Assembly: GCF_001644645.1 (NCBI RefSeq)
Contig: NZ_CP011390.1
Span: forward strand, 5,349,501 to 5,413,500
Origin: Flavisolibacter tropicus
Lineage (GTDB): Bacteria; Bacteroidota; Bacteroidia; Chitinophagales; Chitinophagaceae
Direction: 5' to 3'
DNA: 64,000 nt
Position 1 is the first letter of the stretch. Each line of letters begins with the position of its first letter. A model generated the notes under the pieces. The model worked only from the letters and a program-made list of their open reading frames with translations, made no database searches and was not told the DNA's origin. The position numbers were made by a program, and so were the translations under genes. This document shows positions 36,753 through 44,878 of the stretch, piece after piece.

Positions 36753-38666
36753 ATGAGAAAAGTATTCCTGCTTTTAGCTCCTGTGATCTTGATGTTTTTG
36801 GCATTTCGTACTATAGCAGACCAAACTATATCGGGTACTGTTACTGACGCCAACGGCAATGGTATATCCAATGTGACGGTACAAGTGAAAGGAACCAAAA
36901 CGGCCACAACAACAGATGCAAAAGGTCAATTCTCAATAACCTATACCAATGTTAAGGCAGTATTGGTGTTTTCAGCAGTAGGGTACGAATCGGTGGAGAA
37001 GGCGGTAAAAGGACAAACGAGTTTGAACATAACATTGAACGCTAGTCAGCAAAACTTGCAGGAAGTAGTAGTAACAGCCTATGGTACAAAGCGAATGCGA
37101 AAAGCAACGTTTTCAGCACCTTATGCCAATTCACAAGTTGTGCAAGGAGGAGCGGCAGGTGTACAAATAAGAGGCGTTAATAGCATTTATGGCTATAATG
37201 GGGAGAGAGAACTTAATACGGAAGATTATGATCATATAGCTGAAAATGGCTTTCATAAAGTAAGCGATGATCCACTATCTACCTTCTCCATAGATGTAGA
37301 TGCCGCTTCTTATAGCAATGTGCGTCGCTTTTTAAACAATGGTCAACTGCCACCAGCAGGTGCTGTACGCATAGAGGAGATGATCAATTACTTCCGCTAT
37401 AACTATACAGCGCCTACTGGCAAGCAACCTTTCTCTATTACTACAGAAATGGCGGCCTGTCCATGGAATACCAAAAACAAACTGGTGATGATTGGCCTGC
37501 AAGGCAAAAAGATTCCCATGGAGAATCTGCCCGCTTCTAACCTGGTATTCCTGATCGATGTATCGGGCTCTATGCAAGGCCCTGAGCGCCTGGGGTTAGT
37601 GCAGTCTTCCATGAAACTGTTAGTGGATCAATTGCGTGAAGAAGACCGTATCTCTATTGTCGTATATGCAGGTGCAGCTGGCATGGTACTGTCGCCCACC
37701 AGCGGTGCCAATAAAGGCAAGATCAAAGATGCGATCAATCAACTGCAGGCAGGTGGTTCCACTGCTGGTGGCGAGGGCATAAAGCTGGCCTATAAAGTGG
37801 CAAAAGAGAACTTTAGAAAGGATGGCAATAACCGCGTGATCTTGTGTACTGATGGCGACTTTAATGTAGGTGCCAGCAGCGACGATGAACTGGAGCGCCT
37901 GGTAGAAAAAGAGCGGGAGAGTGGTGTGTTCCTGACGGTGTTAGGCTATGGTATGGGTAATTATAAAGACAACAAGATGCAGAAGCTGGCCGATAAGGGT
38001 AATGGTAACCATGCTTATATCGATGGCATTGGTGAAGCCAAAAAAGTATTGGTGAGCGAGTTTGGCGGTACACTGTTTACCATTGCCAAAGATGTAAAGC
38101 TGCAGGTAGAATTTAATCCTGCTAAAGTTGCTGGCTATAGACTGATTGGTTATGAAAACCGTATGCTGAATAAAGAAGATTTTAATGACGATAAAAAAGA
38201 TGCGGGTGAGTTAGGCAGTGGCCACACCGTTACCGCACTGTATGAAGTAATACCTGCAGGAGTGGAAAGCGAGTTCTTAAAAGATGTTGATCCACTGAAG
38301 TACCAGAATGTAAAAGCAACAACCAATACAAGCAAGGATATTCTAACTGTGAAGTTTCGATACAAACAACCCGATGGTAATAAAAGTGAATTAATAGAAC
38401 AACCTGTAATCGACCAATCCATTGCCTTTGACAAGACATCCGATAATTTCCGCTTTGCTACAGCAGTAGCCAGCTTTGGTATGTTACTGCGCAACTCTGA
38501 GTTTAAAGGTACTAGCGGTTATGCGCAAGTGTTAAACATAGCCAAAGCAGCCAAAGGTACAGATGCGGAAGGGTATAGAGCTGAATTTGTAAAGCTGGTG
38601 CGTAAGGCCGCAGAATTATCAAAAGCGAAAGTAGAGGAGGAAGAGGATGTGGTGGTGAATGAGTAA
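36753..38666 (+). CDS. von Willebrand factor A protein with truncated TonB-receptor-like N-terminus (YfbK-like)
   Basis: 637 residues: signal peptide-like N-terminus, carboxypeptidase-regulatory-like domain (about 27-110), EVVVTAYGTKR strand, and a remnant plug (GVQIRGVNSIYG) with no barrel. A von Willebrand N-terminal block (DDPLSTFSIDVDAASYSNVRRFLN) leads to a vWA domain with intact metal site DVSGS near residue 270, and a DUF3520-like C-terminus. It is likely periplasmic or outer-membrane attached and mediates metal-dependent protein contacts. The same regulatory-like domain plus EVVVT strand occurs in the divergent anti-sigma-like protein. Confidence 0.85.
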   Translation: MRKVFLLLAPVILMFLAFRTIADQTISGTVTDANGNGISNVTVQVKGTKTATTTDAKGQFSITYTNVKAVLVFSAVGYESVEKAVKGQTSLNITLNASQQNLQEVVVTAYGTKRMRKATFSAPYANSQVVQGGAAGVQIRGVNSIYGYNGERELNTEDYDHIAENGFHKVSDDPLSTFSIDVDAASYSNVRRFLNNGQLPPAGAVRIEEMINYFRYNYTAPTGKQPFSITTEMAACPWNTKNKLVMIGLQGKKIPMENLPASNLVFLIDVSGSMQGPERLGLVQSSMKLLVDQLREEDRISIVVYAGAAGMVLSPTSGANKGKIKDAINQLQAGGSTAGGEGIKLAYKVAKENFRKDGNNRVILCTDGDFNVGASSDDELERLVEKERESGVFLTVLGYGMGNYKDNKMQKLADKGNGNHAYIDGIGEAKKVLVSEFGGTLFTIAKDVKLQVEFNPAKVAGYRLIGYENRMLNKEDFNDDKKDAGELGSGHTVTALYEVIPAGVESEFLKDVDPLKYQNVKATTNTSKDILTVKFRYKQPDGNKSELIEQPVIDQSIAFDKTSDNFRFATAVASFGMLLRNSEFKGTSGYAQVLNIAKAAKGTDAEGYRAEFVKLVRKAAELSKAKVEEEEDVVVNE

Positions 38667-38801
38667 AGTTAAGAGCTGCGAGTGGTGAGGGAAGGGGTGA
38701 CAAGTTAACAAGTTGGAAAGTTGACAGGGGAAGAAGTACAAAGCAGGCTACAATAGTCTTTAAGATTAATGTAGTCTGCTTTGTGCACATTGTGTTTTGT
38801 C

Positions 38802-38851
38802 CCCGCCGTGTCTCCATTTTATGACTTTGCGCGTGGCTGTGACACGGCGGG
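38802..38851. repeat. intergenic palindrome, copy 1 of a two-copy family
   Basis: A perfect 11-bp inverted repeat (38802-38812 with 38841-38851, arm CCCGCCGTGTC) with a 28-base loop. A degenerate relative with the same GTGTCTCC and GACACGG words is at 46403-46460. Between them lie the transposases and small ORFans. Confidence 0.7.
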
Positions 38852-38992
38852 ATTGTAAAATAATAATACAGGCTCTCTCAAAATGTAAGTGCCGGGCTGA
38901 TGAGCCTTAGTAAAACATTAGAAAAAAACATTGCTTGTTTCGTTATGAGTGGCAGAGTGGTCTTGCAAAACCGTTGTAACTTGGTAGTACTT

Positions 38993-39505
38993 ATGCAACA
39001 TATAGCTCTTCTACTCATCCTACTAATTAGCGTAGTCAATACGAATGCGCAACAAGCCAACAAGGAAGTTTATAAATGCACTCCATGCGGTAGTGATTGT
39101 GATAAAGCAGAGTACAGTGCGGAAGGGAAATGCAAACACTGCAACATGAAGTTGGTGCCTGCTTCAACCATACATTTTGAAGAAATTGCTCCCTCTACTA
39201 TTTGCAGCTACATAGCAAGCCACCCAGATGCAATCTTGCTGGATGTAAGAACCAATGGAGAATACGAAGGCACAGCCAATCCAAATTACGGTACCTTAAA
39301 AGGTGCTATAAATATTCCCATACAAGAACTTTCTCAACGACTTTCAGAACTGGATAAGTACAAAGACAAAGAGATCCTGGTATATTGCTCTCACAGTCAC
39401 CGGAGTCCACAAGCCGCCTATTTGCTAACACAAAATGGCTTTATTAAGGTAGTGAATATGGCAGGAGGGATGAGTGTGGTACAAGATACTACCTGTAAGA
39501 AATAA
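38993..39505 (+). CDS. secreted rhodanese-like protein with heavy-metal-binding motif
   Basis: 170 residues from the ATG at 38993. The frame is open to 38900, but only this start gives a signal peptide (MQHIALLLILLIS, ending NAQQ). A small cysteine domain follows (YKCTPCGSDCD, then GKCKHCNMKLVP), like the heavy-metal-binding domain of copper transport proteins. The rhodanese domain has the active-site loop YCSHSHRS, with Cys as sulfur acceptor, and ends in NMAGGMSVV. It would act in the periplasm on sulfur or metal chemistry. A decayed copy of its 3' end lies 0.5 kb downstream. Confidence 0.82.
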   Translation: MQHIALLLILLISVVNTNAQQANKEVYKCTPCGSDCDKAEYSAEGKCKHCNMKLVPASTIHFEEIAPSTICSYIASHPDAILLDVRTNGEYEGTANPNYGTLKGAINIPIQELSQRLSELDKYKDKEILVYCSHSHRSPQAAYLLTQNGFIKVVNMAGGMSVVQDTTCKK

Positions 39506-39699
39506 AGAACTTACTATCTTATTGTTCTCTAAGATCATAACCTCACTACAGAGTATCCTATATTGCAACGGATATTTATCGCCATTGTTGGTCTTCGGTG
39601 TGTGGTTGCCGTTGTTGTGTCTTTTGAGCAACAACTAACGATCAGGTAGCTTTCTTTAAAGTTCTGCTGTTAATGAAAACACCAACAGCAGCGTATAAA
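39506..39699. other. intergenic region, no feature recognised
   Basis: Together with the terminator and small lipoprotein gene that follow, this forms a sparse stretch. A weak hairpin (TGCTGTT / AACAGCA, near 39664-39692) is all that is visible. Confidence 0.4.
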
Positions 39700-39727
39700 T
39701 AAAAAAAAGCCCGCTTTTGTGGGCTTT
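39700..39727 (-). terminator. terminator of the small lipoprotein gene
   Basis: A 9-bp stem with one G-U pair (39706-39714 with 39719-39727), and a run of A on the plus strand at its left side that reads as a T tract for minus-strand transcription. It lies about 77 bases past the lipoprotein stop. Confidence 0.7.
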
Positions 39728-39803
39728 GTAAAGTTGTTTACGGGATATGGATTGATTTTCATACACCGTTTATCAGTACATAAATTTCTAGTGATTTAAA
39801 TCG

Positions 39804-39929
39804 CTATTTAACATGTGCACCGACACCTACCTCATGATGTTTGGTGCCTACTCGTCCCGATGTACTGCAAGAACTAATAGAGGCACCAATTATCATAAGC
39901 ATAGCTACGATAATTGAGTACTTTTTCAT
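39804..39929 (-). CDS. small lipoprotein, 41 residues
   Basis: A short frame from ATG (39929) to TAG (39804-39806). The product begins MKKYSIIVAMLMIIGASISSC, a textbook lipoprotein signal with Cys21. The mature peptide is only about 21 residues, rich in Gly, His and Val (SGRVGTKHHEVGVGAHVK). A terminator follows on the same strand. Tiny lipoproteins of this kind are common in Bacteroidota, but I recognise no named family. The histidines could bind metal, and the neighbouring rhodanese also has a metal-type motif; this link is speculative. Confidence 0.6.
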   Translation of the reverse strand: MKKYSIIVAMLMIIGASISSCSTSGRVGTKHHEVGVGAHVK

Positions 39930-39980
39930 ACTATATATGTTTTAGTATATAGCAATAAAAACTATGCCATTTACGCCTTT

Positions 39981-40103
39981 ATGGTGCCGCTACCGCACAA
40001 TGACTGTGAAGAACGCCTGCAAGGGTCTAAGAGTGGTTTTAACAAGGTGGTAAATATGGCTGGCGGAATGAGCATGGTATAAGATACTACCTGCAAAAAA
40101 TAG
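39981..40103 (+). pseudogene. remnant of a rhodanese-like gene (3' part)
   Basis: Read from 39981 in frame, the stretch gives GFNKVVNMAGGMSMV, a stop (TAA where the intact gene at 39444-39505 has CAA), then DTTCKK and a final stop. The intact rhodanese ends GFIKVVNMAGGMSVVQDTTCKK. Upstream, PLPHNDCEERLQ resembles the intact PIQELSQRLSE with the segment in between deleted. It is a partial duplicate, now broken. Confidence 0.75.
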
Positions 40104-40206
40104 TATCGTTAAGTTATCCATATTAATTCTCGTGCTCTCTGCATCTTATGCCGGTGAGTATGTGTAGTAAGTGTGGAATAGAATTCCTGTAACTGACTAA
40201 GTTGGT

Positions 40207-40420
40207 AGGAAAGGAGTTGCGTTTTTAGGGTTAACGCTTGGTGTGAAAATATGCGCTTTTTATGTTAACGGTAACAAAGAAACGCAAGTGAAAGGGGCTA
40301 ATAATAAATGGTTTGCAACTCAGCCACAACTCTTAGCTAACAGCAAAAACAGGCGTATATTTGGGAGTTAGCGGAAACTTTGCAAACATCAGTTTTGAAG
40401 TCAACTATGCCAAAGCATGA
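40207..40420 (+). pseudogene. frameshifted remnant of a beta-barrel-type protein gene
   Basis: Frame 1 from 40207 reads RKGVAFLGLTLGVK...NNKWFATQPQLLANSK. After an A run at about 40345-40349 the sense moves to the next frame: TGVYLGVSGNFANISFEVNYAKA and a TGA at 40418-40420. Removing one A would join them. That TGA overlaps the ATG of the next gene (ATGA), which supports a former coding role and operon link. There is no intact start upstream. Confidence 0.6.
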
Positions 40421-40812
40421 CTGTAACAAGAAATCACATTAAAATCTTTTTTGCAATAATTCTCATAGCCTGTACTGTTGCTTATGCTGTCAGATTTAGA
40501 AAGGCATCTGAATTAGAGGAGCATGGCACAATTACTACTGGATATGTTACAAGCGTTTGGGATGCTTACAAGGGATGGACACGCTTTAAGTATTATTACT
40601 TTCACAATGGAAAAAAGATTAAGGGAAGCGATTCTTACAAAACCCTCTCTTTTACCATTAAAGACTCGCTGGTAGGAAAAGCAGTCCCAATTCTATACGT
40701 GCCAGAAAACCCGCAAAATAACAAGTTACTATTGACAGAGGCCGATTTTAATGGCCTAAATAAAGAATTTCCTGATAGTTTGAAATGGATTCAACGGTAT
40801 GAGAAATGGTAA
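40417..40812 (+). CDS. membrane-anchored protein of unknown function (DUF3592-like)
   Basis: 131 residues. One N-terminal membrane helix (about 7-25) is followed by a small extracytoplasmic beta-rich domain with GTITTGYVTSVW and KYYYFHNGKKIKGSDSY, which resembles the DUF3592 type in layout. The C-terminus is helical and charged. Its start overlaps the stop of a decayed gene. The downstream side is interrupted within 60 bases by an IS4-family element, so any further operon member has been lost or displaced. Confidence 0.55.
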   Translation: MTVTRNHIKIFFAIILIACTVAYAVRFRKASELEEHGTITTGYVTSVWDAYKGWTRFKYYYFHNGKKIKGSDSYKTLSFTIKDSLVGKAVPILYVPENPQNNKLLLTEADFNGLNKEFPDSLKWIQRYEKW

Positions 40813-40820
40813 GAAATAGC

Positions 40821-40857
40821 CCCTTAGCTATCCGTAGTGTTTTTACAAATTATAAAC
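40821..40857. repeat. dispersed repeat, copy 1 (left arm only)
   Basis: 37 bases that match 45571-45606 with one substitution and one small indel. It follows the stop of a small gene, as copy 2 does. The sequence next to it (40860-40875) resembles the loop of copy 2 in opposite orientation, and the IS4-family element begins there. Confidence 0.7.
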
Positions 40858-40864
40858 GACCGCT

Positions 40865-42116
40865 GTCCGGAGTTTGCAACCACAAGTGTTCGAAACCTTG
40901 TTTTTAGCTGGAGTTCCAAAGCGGAGCGGCTTTACGGGGATCACCACCACACAGGGTTACAATGGTTTTAATGATTTGGTTTTCCAGTTCAATTTCAAAT
41001 TGCAGTCGGGCAATCTTATAGCTGCTAATGTGATTGAGTTTCTTGTAGGCGATGACCAGGGCCGCTACAATTAAGGTCATGTAGATCATGACCTGGATGC
41101 CGTTTTCTGTGCGACTGACCAGGTGGGCGGCACTGAGGTGTTGCTTGATAAATCGAAAGAAGACTTCAATGTCCCAGCGCCTGCGGTACCATTCGGCCAG
41201 GGTGTACGGGTTTTCCTCCATCAGGTTCGTGATCAGCCACAGCGCTTCGCCGTTTTGGGTCAGCGTAGCTTTGATAACCCGGTACGTATACTGGGTGGTT
41301 TTGCCTTTTCGTTTATAGAGAAAGCCCTCTTCATCACCGTATACCTTAACCGAAGATTGGCGGGGCGCTCGTGGCAAGGGGCGGCAGCGCTTCAACTGAA
41401 AATAAATATTGGTCTTGGTGCGGCCCACAAACCCCTTGCCGGCCGTGGTAAACCGGTCAAAAGCGTCGCGCAACTGCAGGCCCCGGTCAAAGACCACCAC
41501 ACCGTCTTTTAAGTACGCCGCTTCATCAATGAGGGCGGCCAGCGCCTTGTCTTCACTGATGAAGGTAGACTGGGTATACACCTTGACCGAGGCGGGTAGG
41601 GAGCCCTTTAAAGCCACGCTGTACTTGGTGTGCCCCTTGGTGAGGTTGGGGCCGTTTTGCAGCCCCCCGGCCAACAGGCGGGCCGACAGCGCCACATAGG
41701 TGCTATCGACCCGGGTAAGAGCTTTTTCTTCCCCGAGCACTTTGGTGTAGAGGGCGGACACGGTGGCAAACAGTTTTTCAAAATAGGCAGCCCGCATGGT
41801 GCAGATGCGGTCACGGATGGAATTGTAGCGGCTGTGCAGGGTTTCACTGTGGGCAAAGGACTTAAAGGAGGCGGACGCTAGAAAACTTTCCATCACCCGC
41901 AGGGAAAGCTTTTCGGAGTTGAGCATCGAAAACAAGATCAGCTTGAACATGATCTCGCCGGAGAGTTTTTTGACCTGGTGGTCCACCTGGGTGGTAACGG
42001 CTAAAGCCCTCAGGCAGCGCGCCGGCAGGAGCTTTAGCAAAGCAGCAGCTGTCATGCTCAATAGACGTTAAACGCCCTGCTAAGGTTTCGAACACTTGTG
42101 GTTTGCAACTCCGGAC
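40865..42116 (-). mobile_element. IS4-family insertion sequence with 35-bp inverted repeats
   Basis: A 1252-bp element. The left end (40865-40899) and right end (42082-42116) match as inverted repeats over 35 bases, starting GTCCGGAGTT, with a one-base insertion offset in the middle. One transposase gene fills the element. I find no clear target-site duplication. The GC content is visibly higher than in the neighbouring genes, which supports recent arrival. Confidence 0.85.
40904..42061 (-). CDS. IS4-family transposase
   Basis: 385 residues. The N-terminal DUF4372-like block is seen in MFKLILFSMLNSEKLSLRVMESF. The DDE catalytic residues are recognisable: RVDSTYVAL (first Asp), VVFDRGLQ (second Asp), and YRRRWDIEVFFRFIKQHL (Glu), the last with the IS4 signature Y-2-R-3-E-6-K exactly spaced. 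The gene is intact and ends five bases after the left inverted repeat. Several long opposite-strand frames inside it are a by-product of its high GC content and were left out. Confidence 0.93.
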   Translation of the reverse strand: MSMTAAALLKLLPARCLRALAVTTQVDHQVKKLSGEIMFKLILFSMLNSEKLSLRVMESFLASASFKSFAHSETLHSRYNSIRDRICTMRAAYFEKLFATVSALYTKVLGEEKALTRVDSTYVALSARLLAGGLQNGPNLTKGHTKYSVALKGSLPASVKVYTQSTFISEDKALAALIDEAAYLKDGVVVFDRGLQLRDAFDRFTTAGKGFVGRTKTNIYFQLKRCRPLPRAPRQSSVKVYGDEEGFLYKRKGKTTQYTYRVIKATLTQNGEALWLITNLMEENPYTLAEWYRRRWDIEVFFRFIKQHLSAAHLVSRTENGIQVMIYMTLIVAALVIAYKKLNHISSYKIARLQFEIELENQIIKTIVTLCGGDPRKAAPLWNSS

Positions 42117-42393
42117 TTTTAAACAATCAACCTGTAACAAAGCAAAACAGGTATCAGGCATATTTCCTTAAGTTTACCGCTATGCCTGCCGGTGGTTACA
42201 AAATTGACAATCAGGATGCTTCGGTTTCACAGCCGAGTCTCCTTTGCCTGGCTGTCTTATCCTGAAATAGGTTTACCCTCAATCTGGCGCAAGGTACTGT
42301 CAAGAAAACCAAATTATTCAGGCACTAATTTTTAATACCTTTGTTTTCTTAAAGAAGACATCTGCCGATACTTCGATGGCTGTCTATCTTGTT
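42117..42393. other. intergenic region between two insertion elements
   Basis: 277 bases without a convincing gene. An open stretch near 42181-42260 gives MPAGGYKIDNQDASVS and stops soon after, possibly the debris of a secreted protein gene broken by insertion. The right-hand part may belong to the IS110 element, whose ends cannot be defined. Confidence 0.35.
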
Positions 42394-42424
42394 TAGCCCA
42401 GGCGTTTGCCCGGGCTAATTTTTT
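42394..42424 (+). terminator. hairpin overlapping the 3' end of the IS110 transposase gene
   Basis: A 10-bp stem with one mismatch (42394-42403 with 42408-42417) followed by seven T residues on the plus strand. It would stop plus-strand transcription before it runs antisense through the transposase. Confidence 0.65.
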
Positions 42425-43485
42425 GTCCCTTGCCCAACCAATGCCACCGAAGGCGCTGCGGCTGTATCGCCTAATGCTGGCCCCGGTATCTTATCGATAA
42501 AAGCTTCGTTGTTTTTCCAAAGTGCATAGATGATCATAAGCAGTTTTTTCTGTACCGCTGTATACGCTTTCATTTTCAGCTTACTTCTTTCATACACCCT
42601 TTGATAGAGGTTTTTAAAAACACCCACTTCATATTTAATCATATTAAAAGCCGGAAAATGCAAGCACCTCCGGATCCGGCTATTGCCCTTCTTGGATATT
42701 TTTGTTTTACCTACCCGCTTACCGGAGTCGTTGGCCACTACATCATAGCCTGCATAACTGACCAGTTGCCCCGCACTTTCAAAAGCCGCAAAACCATTGG
42801 TCTCTGCTACAATTACGGCCAGGCTTTGGCAGCCCAGTCCTTTGATGCTCCCGATCTTTTCAAATTTTTGTTTTAAGGCCGGATCAGCATCGATAAGTGC
42901 CTGCACTTTTGTTTTAAGTGACGCTTTGTTCTTTTTTAGAACCACTAGTTGCTTTTGCAGCATCTTCTCCAGGTCTTTATCGCGGAACATGCCATGCTGC
43001 AGGGCGTGCAACTGATTGGACAGCGCGATGGCTTGCTCGGTAAGGTTTTGAATCTGCCGGGTCACCAATCGCAGCCGGTAAATGTTGGCCGATAAGGGTT
43101 GCCACCGGCTGCACTGTTGTTCGCAGGCCATTTGGGCAAGGCCTTTGGCATCAATACGATCGGTTTTTGAGTTCAGGCCCAGCGACTCTTTATATTTCCG
43201 GGCTTTGTTGGGAAGCACAACGGAGAGATCGTATGCTTTGGTGTGCAGGTACCAGGCCAGCTGCTCATAATAGACCCCCGTTGCTTCCATTAAATAAACC
43301 GTCGGCAAAGGGAGCTTCTTGTGTTTCGTACACCAGGCATCGAAACGATCAAACCCTGTTTTGTCATTACTAAAACTGCTGCGTGCTTGAATGATAACGT
43401 GCTGCTGGCGGTCAATTACACTTAAACAAACATCAAAGCTGTCCATGGCCATGTCTATACCAATACCATACTTCAATAAATCCAT
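42415..43485 (-). CDS. IS110-family transposase
   Basis: 356 residues from the ATG at 43485. The frame is open 10 codons further, to 43515, but GIGIDMAMDSFDVCLSV should lie right at the N-terminus in this family. That segment is the start of the RuvC-like DEDD domain. The C-terminal transposase domain is seen in IKGLGCQSLAVIVAET, QLVSYAGYDV and KKGNSRIRRCLHFPAF. IS110 elements usually lack inverted repeats and make no target duplication, so the element borders are not defined. A 12-bp inverted repeat (43608-43619 with 43671-43682) upstream may or may not belong to it. Confidence 0.92.
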   Translation of the reverse strand: MDLLKYGIGIDMAMDSFDVCLSVIDRQQHVIIQARSSFSNDKTGFDRFDAWCTKHKKLPLPTVYLMEATGVYYEQLAWYLHTKAYDLSVVLPNKARKYKESLGLNSKTDRIDAKGLAQMACEQQCSRWQPLSANIYRLRLVTRQIQNLTEQAIALSNQLHALQHGMFRDKDLEKMLQKQLVVLKKNKASLKTKVQALIDADPALKQKFEKIGSIKGLGCQSLAVIVAETNGFAAFESAGQLVSYAGYDVVANDSGKRVGKTKISKKGNSRIRRCLHFPAFNMIKYEVGVFKNLYQRVYERSKLKMKAYTAVQKKLLMIIYALWKNNEAFIDKIPGPALGDTAAAPSVALVGQGTKN

Positions 43486-43515
43486 ACCTGAATTTGAAAA
43501 ATGAATACGCAGCAA

Positions 43516-43720
43516 CGTTTTCTTTAGTAGCCTTCTCTCATATTTTATACAAGGTTAGCAGCTCTGTAAGGCGGCTACCTTTAAGTACTGTTCAGGCTTT
43601 AAAAGAAAAAGCAATTAAGGGAGGCCTTGCGCTCAACATAGCGATGCTTGTTTAGTATGCGTACTGGTTACTTAATTGCTTTGTTGCTATAATGAAAAAT
43701 AATCTTTTGCAATGATATGA
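43516..43720. other. intergenic region upstream of the IS110 transposase
   Basis: No gene seen. It contains a perfect 12-bp inverted repeat, arm AAAGCAATTAAG (43608-43619) and its complement (43671-43682), 51 bases apart. The function is unknown. Confidence 0.5.
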
Positions 43721-43764
43721 GTATGCAGCCTGGCCCATTGCCGCTAAGCGTACTTGTGCCGCAC
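43721..43764 (-). repeat. REP-like palindrome, copy L1 (inverted orientation)
   Basis: The reverse complement begins GTGCGGCACAAGTACGC and continues with AGCGGCAATGGGCCAGG and GCATAC. It matches copies at 43836-43884 and 44551-44599 over its whole length, in the opposite direction. L1 and L2 thus form an inverted pair upstream of the tyrosine transposase gene. Confidence 0.85.
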
Positions 43765-43835
43765 TTTTAGAGTGGTTTTGCCATCGGCACAATGCTTAAA
43801 GTCTTTCGTGAAAAGTTACGACCCGTCTTCTACCA

Positions 43836-43884
43836 CGGCACAAGTACCCTAAGCGGCCAAAGCCCTGCGGCATACTTGCGCCAG
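43836..43884 (+). repeat. REP-like palindrome, copy L2
   Basis: 49 bases starting CGGCACAAGTAC and ending CATACTTGCGCCAG. The two ends are themselves imperfect inverted repeats, so each copy can fold. It lies 84 bases before the transposase start. Confidence 0.88.
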
Positions 43885-43968
43885 ATGCTCCGCGATGCTT
43901 TCCTATTGTCATATTCATAGACCTGTCTGCTATTTGCGCTTATGCCTTGTTGTTATTAGTTTTACCCG

Positions 43969-44538
43969 ATGAGCCGTAAGTACAAGTTCCGGGACAACGA
44001 CCAGCTCTATTTTGTCTCTTTTGCCGTGGTGGGCTGGATCGATTTGTTTATCCGCACCGAATACAAAGACATCCTGCTCAAAAGCTTCCAGTACTGCAGG
44101 GAGCATAAAGGCCTGGAGTTGTATGCCTACTGCATTATGACCTCGCACGTGCACCTGATCATCGGCTCTCAGAAAGAACCCATGGCGAACATCATGCGCG
44201 ATTTAAAGCGGCATACCTCCGAGCAGCTGCATAAAGCCATTCAGCAACACCCGGGCGAAAGCCGGAAAGAGTGGATGCTGCAGCTGCTGCAGCAGGCCGG
44301 AAGCCAGAATTCCAACAACCGCGGGTTTCAGCTTTGGCGGCAGGACAACCGGCCTATTGAGTTGCGGGATGCCCATCGGTTGTACCAAAAGTTGAACTAT
44401 ATTCACCGCAACCCGGTAGCGGCTGGTTTTGTGGAAAAGGAAGAAGACTGGTTGTACAGCAGTGCCCGGAATTACTTTGGGTTGAAAGGTTTGATAGAGG
44501 TTACTCTCTTAGAGCCGCAAGTAGTAACCGTTACGTAG
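43969..44538 (+). CDS. REP-associated tyrosine transposase (RAYT, Y1_Tnp family)
   Basis: 189 residues. The HUH nuclease motif is seen in MTSHVHLIIG (His-Val-His), and the catalytic tyrosine is expected in the helix LYQKLNYIHRNPVAAG, the standard RAYT signature. It opens with RDNDQLYFVSFAVVGW, also typical. RAYTs cut and mobilise short palindromic REP sequences rather than themselves. Here three copies of one palindrome flank the gene, two before and one after, in the arrangement expected for a RAYT and its own REP family. The gene appears intact. Confidence 0.92.
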   Translation: MSRKYKFRDNDQLYFVSFAVVGWIDLFIRTEYKDILLKSFQYCREHKGLELYAYCIMTSHVHLIIGSQKEPMANIMRDLKRHTSEQLHKAIQQHPGESRKEWMLQLLQQAGSQNSNNRGFQLWRQDNRPIELRDAHRLYQKLNYIHRNPVAAGFVEKEEDWLYSSARNYFGLKGLIEVTLLEPQVVTVT

Positions 44539-44550
44539 CGTCTTACAGCG

Positions 44551-44599
44551 CGGCACAAGTACGCAGCGCGGCAAGGGCCAGGCGGCATACTTGCGCCAG
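44551..44599 (+). repeat. REP-like palindrome, copy R
   Basis: Same 49-base unit as 43836-43884 and in the same orientation, with a few substitutions. It lies 12 bases after the tyrosine transposase stop. Confidence 0.88.
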
Positions 44600-44627
44600 T
44601 GTCGGGGTTACCTGCTTAGAAAACTGG

Positions 44628-44870
44628 ATGAAAGAAAGTCCAGAAGAACACAAGCAGTTATTTCCAGACTTAACAGCTACTAACTTCATTTTTGATAACG
44701 TAAGTCAAAAACTAACATTCTATCAGTACGATCAAAAGACGTTTATTTTAAGAACACACTACAATTTATTTACTGATAAACCAAAGGATAGGAATAAACC
44801 TGTAGGGTGGTATGCCTTAGATGTAAATCAGGATGGAGAAGTGGTTGATGATTGGCTTCACTTTGATTAA
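44628..44870 (+). CDS. small protein of unknown function
   Basis: 80 residues, acidic and soluble, with no signal peptide or membrane segment. Beta-like strands recur (NFIFDNVSQKLTFYQYDQKTFILRTHY), and the end DVNQDGEVVDDWLHFD has an EF-hand-like Asp/Asn spacing that may be chance. I recognise no family. It sits between the REP copy R and another ORFan within the accessory stretch, which fits a transferred small gene. Codon use looks normal, and no disruption is seen. Confidence 0.5.
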   Translation: MKESPEEHKQLFPDLTATNFIFDNVSQKLTFYQYDQKTFILRTHYNLFTDKPKDRNKPVGWYALDVNQDGEVVDDWLHFD

Positions 44871-44878
44871 AACGTTTG

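Noticed and set aside
41123..41881. Long plus-strand frames inside the IS4 element
   Set aside because: They are complementary to the intact transposase gene in GC-rich DNA and show no protein-like features.
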